A stretch of 64,000 bases of DNA. It comes from Chlorocebus sabaeus. Taxonomy: Eukaryota > Chordata > Mammalia > Primates > Cercopithecidae. Shown here in pieces: positions 1 to 64,000 of this stretch. How positions within the stretch are numbered: position 1 is the stretch's first letter; each line of letters begins with the position of its first letter. Below the pieces are notes generated by a model. That model saw only the letters and a list, made by a program, of their open reading frames with translations, had not been told where the DNA came from and searched no databases. The DNA lies in NCBI RefSeq assembly GCF_047675955.1, contig NC_132909.1, positions 45,311,931-45,375,930 of the forward strand, given 5' to 3'. Both the position numbers and the translations under genes were made by a program.

Positions 1-1164
<1,164 letters not shown>

Positions 1165-1475
1165 TCAGCCAGGCGTGGCAGCTCACGCCTGTAATCCTAG
1201 CACTTTGGGAGGCTGAGGCAGGCAGATCACTTGAGGTCAGGAGTTCAGAACCAGCCTGGCCAACATGGTGAAACCCTGTCTCTACTGAAAACACAAAAAA
1301 ATAGCGGGGCGTGGTGGCGGGTGCCTGTAATCCCAGCTACTCAGGAGGCTGAGGCACGAGAATCGCTTGAACCCAGGAGGTGGAGGTTGCAGTCAGCCGA
1401 GATCATGGCACTGCACTCCAGCCTGGGCGACAGAGGGAGACTCTGTCTCAAACAAACAAAACAAGCAAACTAAAA
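1165..1475 (+). mobile_element. Alu, sense
   Basis: Full-length, CAAA-type tail; abuts an antisense Alu, forming an inverted pair. Confidence 0.9.
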
Positions 1476-1770
1476 AAGAGACAGAGTCTCACTCTGTCAC
1501 CCAGACCCAGGCTGGAATGCAGTGTTGCAATCATAGCTCACTGCAGCCTCCAACTCCTTGGCTCAGGCAGTCCTCCCCCTGCAGCCTCCTGAGTAGCTGG
1601 GACTACCAGCGCACACCACCATGCCTAGCTCATTTAAAAATTTTTGTGGCGATGGGGTCTCACTCTGTTGCTCAGGCTGATCTCAAACTCCTGGTCTCCT
1701 TCAAGCAATTCTCCTGCCTCGGCCTCCCAAAGTGCTGGGATTACAGTCACAAGCCACTGTGCCTGACCTG
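1476..1770 (-). mobile_element. Alu, antisense
   Basis: Head GAGACAGAGTCTCAC to GTGCCTGACC; tail-to-tail with the preceding Alu. Confidence 0.9.
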
Positions 1771-2010
1771 GACTCACTCTTGTCCCTTCTCTTTCCTTAC
1801 CCTGCATGTCCAGTGCATCAGCAGGTCCTGCAGTCTCAGGCTCCAGAATGAAACAGCCTCCATGAGCTACCAAGGGGCGCTGCTGTATCCTGTGTGGATG
1901 CTGCCCTGGCTCCCCGCCACCTACACTCCTGCCCCCAGCCACCCACACTCCTGCCCCCAGCCACCCCTTCTCCCCTAGGGAGCCCCAGATGGATTCTTAA
2001 AATCATAAAG

Positions 2011-3117
<1,107 letters not shown>

Positions 3118-3129
3118 CTCTTTGTCTCT

Positions 3130-3420
3130 TTTCCTGTCTCCCCCTTGTTCATTCACACCAGCCTTCTCGGCTTCTCCAACACACCAGCACACCAGGCACA
3201 GCCCCACCTCAGGGCCTTCGCACCTACCCTGTGAATGCCTGTCCGTCATCTCTCCCCATGCCTGGCTCCACCTCTTTTACCGCTGGGCTCTCGTGTTGCC
3301 TCCTCCGGGAAGCAGATTCCCCCGCCCCTTCCATCCCTCTCTATCATGGGACCCTTCTCATCGCCTCATAATCGTCCTTGACTTCCTCTGCCTGCTTATT
3401 CTTTCCCATTTTCTATGCTA
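3130..3420 (+). mobile_element. L2-like LINE 3' fragment
   Basis: CCTCAGGGCCTTCGCACCTA and the following Pro/Ser-coding-like stretch resemble the L2 3' end. Old and diverged. Confidence 0.5.
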
Positions 3421-3641
3421 GGGACCATGTCGCCTGGCAGAACCTGGTGACAAGCATAGTTCCCAGCATCCAGATGGCACCAGCAAATGCTGGCTGAACA
3501 AATTGATGTCTCATCAATATCTCTCTACTCCGTGGAGCTTTGCACAGTGCCAGAAACATCAAATGCACCCCGTAAGGACTGGGAATTTAGTTGAAGACCA
3601 AGCAAGTTTGCCTTGGATTGGGGCTGCTAGAAAAAGCTCTG

Positions 3642-4267
<626 letters not shown>

Positions 4268-4700
4268 GCTCTTACCATTCATTCTCCATTCAAAAGCTGA
4301 GCTGGACAAACGTTGCAGCGAAACTCTTCTCATCTAAAGCCCAGATGTTTTCATCGCTGCTTTTGGCACAGGGGGTGGGCAGGTTTTGATAAGAGCAGGG
4401 TCCCTGGGGAGGCCCTGGAGCTCAGCAACGCAGGAAGGATGTGTCTCATTTGCTGGCAGTGGGAGCCTCTCTCTGCAGGTGGGGGAGGGGGTTGTACTTT
4501 TCACCAGCCTGTACATTATCTCCCATCACTTCTCTTTCAATTTATTATTTTTTTCTTTGTGGGTTTCCTAGGGTGGTGGAGAGAAAGCATGAAATTGGAA
4601 GCCTAGAGAAAAGAGATGGAAGCACATAGAGAGTCAGGGTTTGCAAAGGGTCCAAATGCAGATGCACATGGAGGGGAATGAAGTTAAGAGGGGGCCACAC
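4268..4700. other. Intergenic sequence, no gene seen
   Basis: Non-Alu, no conserved coding frame or RNA gene recognised. Confidence 0.5.
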
Positions 4701-4701
4701 G

Positions 4702-7430
<2,729 letters not shown>

Positions 7431-7735
7431 GTAAGGATTTCTTAAACAAGCGAGTATGCTATGAGTTAGACATGCTGTCCTACACTGCAAAAGACTGAAC
7501 AAGTTGAATAACTTAAATCCATAGAGATGGGAAGCAGGTTAATGGTAGCCTGGGGCTGGGCGTGGGGGAAAGGGAGTGGTTACTAATGGGGATGGGGTTT
7601 TCTTTCAGGGTGATGGAAATGTTCTGGAACTCGACAGAGGTGACGAATACACAACAACATAGCCACACAGTGAATGTGGGAAATGCCACTGAATTATCCG
7701 GTTCAAAATGGTAAATTTTGCTAGAGGCTCTGATG
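7431..7735 (+). mobile_element. Old L1 3' end fragment
   Basis: GGTAGCCTGGGGCTGGG and GGTGATGGAAATGTTCTGGA resemble the 3' untranslated end of old L1M elements. Confidence 0.65.
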
Positions 7736-7824
7736 GGAAGATTGCTTGAGACTAGGAGTTTGAGACCAGCCTGGGCAACATAGCGAGACCCCCACCACTA
7801 AATTCATTAAAAATATATAAGTAG
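7722..7824 (+). mobile_element. Alu-type monomer fragment
   Basis: Left-arm-like piece (GATTGCTTGAG to GCGAGACCCCC). Confidence 0.6.
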
Positions 7825-7826
7825 GG

Positions 7827-8117
<291 letters not shown>

Positions 8118-8403
8118 AAATGTACCCTGTAACCATATATAAGATGTCAACATTAGTAGAAACACTCGAGCCTACATGATAGAGTGAGACTCAGTCTCAA
8201 AAAAAAAAAAAAAGAGAGAAAGAAATGGATAAAAGACTTGAACAGGCATTTCACCAGAAAAAGAAACCAGTAATCACATAAAAAGTTCAATGTCAAGAGC
8301 AATCAGAAAGCAAACCAAAACCCATATGAGGCACTCCTTCCCTCCCTCCACATTGGACCAGTGAAAAAACTTGGACAATTCAAAGTGTTGGCAAGAACTT
8401 AGA

Positions 8404-8690
8404 ACCAGGCACGGTACCTCATGCCTGGAATCCCAGTACTTCAGCAGGCCGAGGCAGGAGGTTTGCTGGAGCTCAGGAGTTTGAGACCAGCTTGGGCAAC
8501 ACAGGGAGACCCCATATAAAAAATAAATAAATAAAATTAGCCAAGCATGGTAGCACAGGCTTGTAGTCCCAGTTACTTGGGAAGCCGAGACAGAAGGATT
8601 GTTGAGCTCAGGAGGTGGAGGCTGCAGTGAGCTGTAATTACATCATTGCACTCCAGCCTGGGCCTCAGAGTGAGACTATCTCAAGAAAAA
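8404..8690 (+). mobile_element. Alu (old), sense
   Basis: Diverged full-length copy inside L1 sequence. Confidence 0.85.
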
Positions 8691-8791
8691 ACAAAAACCA
8701 ATAACAAAACATAGAGGAACCGATGATTACACTGTGTTGGTATGATGTAAATTGCCAGAGTCCCAATAAAAAACACGATGTTATCAGGTGA

Positions 8792-9164
<373 letters not shown>

Positions 9165-9434
9165 GCATATATGTATTTTCTGACTCAGCCATCCTTACTC
9201 ATGTGTGCCAGCACACAAGTCGGGTCTGAGGATGGTCATAAAAACTTTTTTTTGTAATAAACCTAAACTTGAAACAACCCAAAAGTCCACGACCTGGAGA
9301 ACAGATGAATAGCCAATAGAAGATTCATACAAAGGAATACTATGCAGCAGTGAAAAATGCAAGCCTTACAGCCACATGCAGCAATATAGATGAATATCAG
9401 CAGAATCACATTGAGCAAACAAAACAGATTAGCA

Positions 9435-10338
<904 letters not shown>

Positions 10339-10577
10339 AAACATGCAAGAGGTAACCATGTATTGTTTGCTGACAAGCATGTGGTAAACTATAAGGAAAA
10401 GGAAGGAAATGAAAAGAAAAATGTGTGCTAGTTCTTCCATCTGCAGAGAAGGATGATGAGATTGGGGAGAGGCACACAGGGGTCTTCTATTGTGATGGTA
10501 ATGTTTTTTACCCAAGGCTGTCTTTGCTGCTCCTTATAGTATACCTACATCTCACTGATGTTCGATAAAAATTTAAG

Positions 10578-10720
10578 AGCGGGCATGGTGGCTCACGAGC
10601 CTATAATCCCAACATTTTGGGAGGCTGAGGCAGGAGGATCACTAGAGCCCAGGAGTTTGTGACAGCCTGTGCAACATGGTGAAACTCTGTCTCTACAAAA
10701 AATACAAAAATTAGCTGTGC
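10578..10720 (+). mobile_element. Alu left-monomer fragment, sense
   Basis: Ends at TTAGCTGTGCTG, without a right arm. Confidence 0.8.
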
Positions 10721-10791
10721 TGATTTTTTAAAAATTTAAAGCAGTGACAGATACAAACATGGTTACTATTAGGCATTAAGATTACAACTGG

Positions 10792-11434
<643 letters not shown>

Positions 11435-11439
11435 ACAAC

Positions 11440-11590
11440 TGGTTTCACATGTTAACTCATGTAATACCTCCAGCAACCTTGTGAGGCAGGACTTGCTATC
11501 ATACTCATTCTACAGGTGGGGAAACTGAGGCACAAAGCGGTCACATGACCTGCCCAAGGCCATGCTTGTGATGAGAGGCAGAGTTGGGTT
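11440..11590 (-). mobile_element. MIR-like SINE fragment
   Basis: ACAGGTGGGGAAACTGAGGC and CACATGACCTGCCCAAGG are the familiar MIR core region. Orientation uncertain. Confidence 0.65.
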
Positions 11591-11594
11591 TTGA

Positions 11595-11949
<355 letters not shown>

Positions 11950-12089
11950 GAAGCCTTTTCATGTGGGCTGGGGGCAGGAAGCCCTGTGGGGCTCAGCCTT
12001 TCATACTATTTTAGGTGCCAGTGATACAGTGAGCAGGTTGCAGGGCAAGGGGCCCACATGGAACTGCCCAGTTAGATATGTGGGGAGGG

Positions 12090-12207
12090 GGCCAGGCGAG
12101 GTGGCTTAGGTCTGTAATCCCAGCACTTTGGGAGGCTGAGGTGGGCGGATCACCTGAGGTCAAGGGTTCAAGACCAGGCTGGCCAACATGGTGAAACCTC
12201 GTCTCTA

Positions 12208-12241
<34 letters not shown>

Positions 12242-12399
12242 GGGCACGGTGGCACGCTCCTGTAGTCCCAGCTACTCGAGGAGGCTGAGGCAGGAGAATA
12301 ACTTCATCCCAGAAGGCAGAGGTTGCAGTGAGCCAAGATGTGCCACTCCAGCCTGGGCTACAGAGGGAGACTCCAACTAAAAAAAAAAAAAAAAAAGAG
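12090..12399 (+). mobile_element. Alu, sense
   Basis: Full-length with an A-rich middle linker of about 28 nt and a terminal A tail. Confidence 0.9.
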
Positions 12400-13019
12400 G
12401 GGAGGAATGGCAGAGTTTCATTGGGGTCAGGGCCCAATCAGAGGAAGGGATGGGGGCTGGGGGACTCCAGAGAGGAGAAACAAAGGCTCAGCTTGGGGCA
12501 GTCATGGAAGGCTTCCTGGAGGAGAGGATATTCAGACAAGACATTGATGGATGAATAGGAGTTTTCCAGTTACACAGTGGCATGAAGGGTGGGATCCAGT
12601 CAGAGTGTGGGCAAGGACCCATGGGCTGGGTGGCTTAGAGACACAGAGAGAGACCTAGACAGGATGCAGTAGACCTGCAAAAAGACTGTACAGAGAGAGG
12701 CTAAGAGACACATGACTGAGAGAGAGCAGTGGACAGAGTCAGAGGAACAGAGACCCAGGGAGAGAAAGAGACCAGGCAGCAGAGTCAGAGACACCGAGAC
12801 GTAGAGACAGAGGAAGAGAGATACTCAGGGAACAGGACGATCTGCTCGGTGCTGGTGCCGGGTGTACACACAAGAGCTTGCATTTGCCTGTACTTGCTTG
12901 AGTATCGCAGGGAGGCGTTTGCCCAGGTTACCAGGGCAGGAATGTCCATGCATGGGTCGGGGGGACACGTGCACCATTTCAGTGCAGGTGGGGGTCTGCA
13001 CAGGAGGAAACCTGCTTGG
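12400..13019. other. Intergenic purine-rich sequence upstream of UNC13A
   Basis: Rich in AGAGAC-type purine repeats (about 12630-12840). Proximal upstream flank; no gene recognised. Confidence 0.6.
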
Positions 13020-13178
13020 GGGCCGCCCTCGCCCCTAGTCCTCCCTGCAACGAGGAGGTTTGGGGCGGGGCGCCCCTTCCCGGAGCCAGGCCCTTTAACG
13101 CCCCCCCAGCCCGCAGCGCCCCCGCCCCATCAGGCGTCCCTGGGCTCCGCCTGCCCGCCCCGCATCGGCGCCACGTCA

Positions 13179-13205
13179 GGCGCTGTCCGCGCCCCCGGTG
13201 CTGAA
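13179..13205 (-). promoter_or_regulatory. Split (non-canonically spaced) RE1/REST-like motif at the promoter
   Basis: Read on the minus strand, TTCAGCACC (13205-13197) and GGACAGCGCC (13188-13179) are both intact REST half-sites separated by 8 nt instead of the usual 2. That adds 6 nt to the canonical spacing, which falls within the widened spacing described for non-canonical REST sites. It lies about 140 nt upstream of the start codon. Occupancy is inferred, not shown. Confidence 0.6.
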
Positions 13206-13207
13206 CC

Positions 13208-13240
13208 AAGATGGCCGGTGGCGGCCGGGCCCCGGCGTGA
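13208..13240 (+). other. YY1-like motif overlapping a short uORF (9 codons)
   Basis: AAGATGGC (13208-13215) matches a YY1 core often found just downstream of CpG-island start sites. Its ATG (13211) opens a 9-codon frame ending at TGA 13238-13240, with A at -3 and G at +4, a stronger context than that of the main start. It acts as a uORF only if transcription begins upstream of it. Confidence 0.5.
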
Positions 13241-13265
13241 GCCAAGCGCGGGCTGCAGCCGGGAG

Positions 13266-13289
13266 ATGCCCCAGCCCAGCGGCCGCTGA
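13266..13289 (+). other. Second short uORF (7 codons) in the 5'UTR
   Basis: An ATG at 13266 with G at -3 reads seven codons to TGA at 13287-13289, 56 nt before the UNC13A start codon. The frame closes before the main ATG, so reinitiation or leaky scanning would be needed if this part of the leader is transcribed. Confidence 0.5.
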
Positions 13290-13345
13290 GCCCGACCCGA
13301 CAGAGCCGGCCCGGCCGCCTCCGGTCCGCCTGCGAGCCCGGAGAC

Positions 13346-63381
<50,036 letters not shown>

Positions 63382-63591
63382 TGAGGCTGCAGGCTGGGGT
63401 GCAGGAAACAAGAGGGAGGTCACCAAGTGGGCACTGGCAGGTCTGGGGTGGATTCTCAGGGGGAGGATCCAGAGAGGAAGTGGGCATGGTGGGGGGGGGG
63501 GTTCATATTTCCCCTGGAGATCAGGACGGCATTGTGGTTGACACCTGGAGTGACATGGAAGAGAAGGAGGAGTTAGAAGCAGAGATAGAGG

Positions 63592-63890
63592 CTGGGCATG
63601 GTGGCTCAAGCCTGTAATCCCAGCACTTTGGGAGGCCGAGGTGGGCAGACCACTCCAGGTCCAGGAGTTCAAGACCAATCTGGGCAACATGGTGAAACCT
63701 CATCTCTACTAAAAATACAAAAGTTATCCAGGTGTAGTGGCGTGCGCCTGTAATCCCAGCTACTCGGGAGGTTAGGGTGGAAGAATCGCTTGAACCCGGG
63801 CAGCGGAGGTTGCAGTGAGCCGGGATTGCGCCACTAAACTCCAGCCTGGGTGACAGAGTGAGACTCCATCTCAAAATAAATAAATAAGAA
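63592..63890 (+). mobile_element. Alu, sense, in intron 21
   Basis: Full-length, AAAT tail. Confidence 0.9.
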
Positions 63891-64000
63891 GCAGAGTTAG
63901 AGCAACTCAAATGAATATAAAGATGAAGGGGAGAGGAGATGCAGAGACCCAAAGGACAGAATCAGGCAGGGGATGGCTTGGGAGGTGACAGAGACCCACT

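Larger units (their letters stand above)
13020..13345 (+). promoter_or_regulatory. UNC13A: UNC13A promoter and 5'UTR region, GC-rich
   Basis: A CpG-dense stretch directly upstream of the start codon and continuing into intron 1. Visible motifs are a GC box (GGGGCGGGG, 13062-13070), a CRE-like TGACGTGG on the minus strand (13171-13178), two REST half-sites with a long spacer (13179-13188 and 13197-13205) and a YY1-like AAGATGGC (13208-13215). No TATA box is seen near the gene start, as expected for a CpG-island promoter. The exact transcription start cannot be read from sequence alone, so the split between promoter and 5'UTR is left open. Confidence 0.75.

Overview
This is primate nuclear DNA, almost certainly from an Old World monkey (macaque/baboon/vervet group). 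Alu SINEs make up close to half of it. Several young Alus (about 11650-11949, 26172-26433, 40518-40829 and 46010-46301) carry a set of diagnostic changes, such as CGGATCTCAG, CACCTCGCCCGGCTAG and GGCTTGAGCC, that I associate with cercopithecid AluY lineages rather than with human AluY.

The only gene is the 5' part of UNC13A (Munc13-1, the presynaptic vesicle-priming factor) on the + strand. I placed 21 coding exons from 13346 to 63380. Every junction has AG/GT dinucleotides and the frame is continuous for 2633 nt (877 codons plus 2 nt). The window holds the C2A domain, the short linker exons, the acidic and Ser-rich region, the calmodulin-binding segment, the C1 zinc finger, the C2B domain and the first part of the MUN region. 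The rest of MUN, the C2C domain and the 3' end lie beyond the window.

Layout: 1-13000 is intergenic and made of Alus, old L1 pieces, an L2 end, a CT/CTTT tract and a duplicated unique module (about 1-155 and 5155-5315). 13020-13345 is a GC-rich promoter and 5'UTR with GC box, CRE-like, split REST and YY1-like motifs and two short uORFs. Intron 1 (13368-25541) is CpG-rich at its start and contains a canonical REST site next to a palindromic CRE (19820-19905), and a second GC-rich patch with a MEF2/TATA-like and an AP-1 motif (21070-21340). Introns 2-19 are dominated by Alus and tandem repeats. A six-nucleotide microexon lies at 55061-55066.

The most important region is intron 20 (61914-63216). 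It contains the counterpart of the human UNC13A cryptic exon that appears when TDP-43 is lost in ALS/FTD. Both published acceptors and the shared donor are intact here, inclusion gives an in-frame stop, and a GATG-type tandem array follows. The cryptic exon appears to come from the 3' end of an ancient L2 LINE, and the array may have grown from the L2 tail.

The coding calls are firm because the protein family is recognisable. Repeat subfamilies, transcription-factor sites and evolutionary claims rest on pattern recognition and need the named searches.
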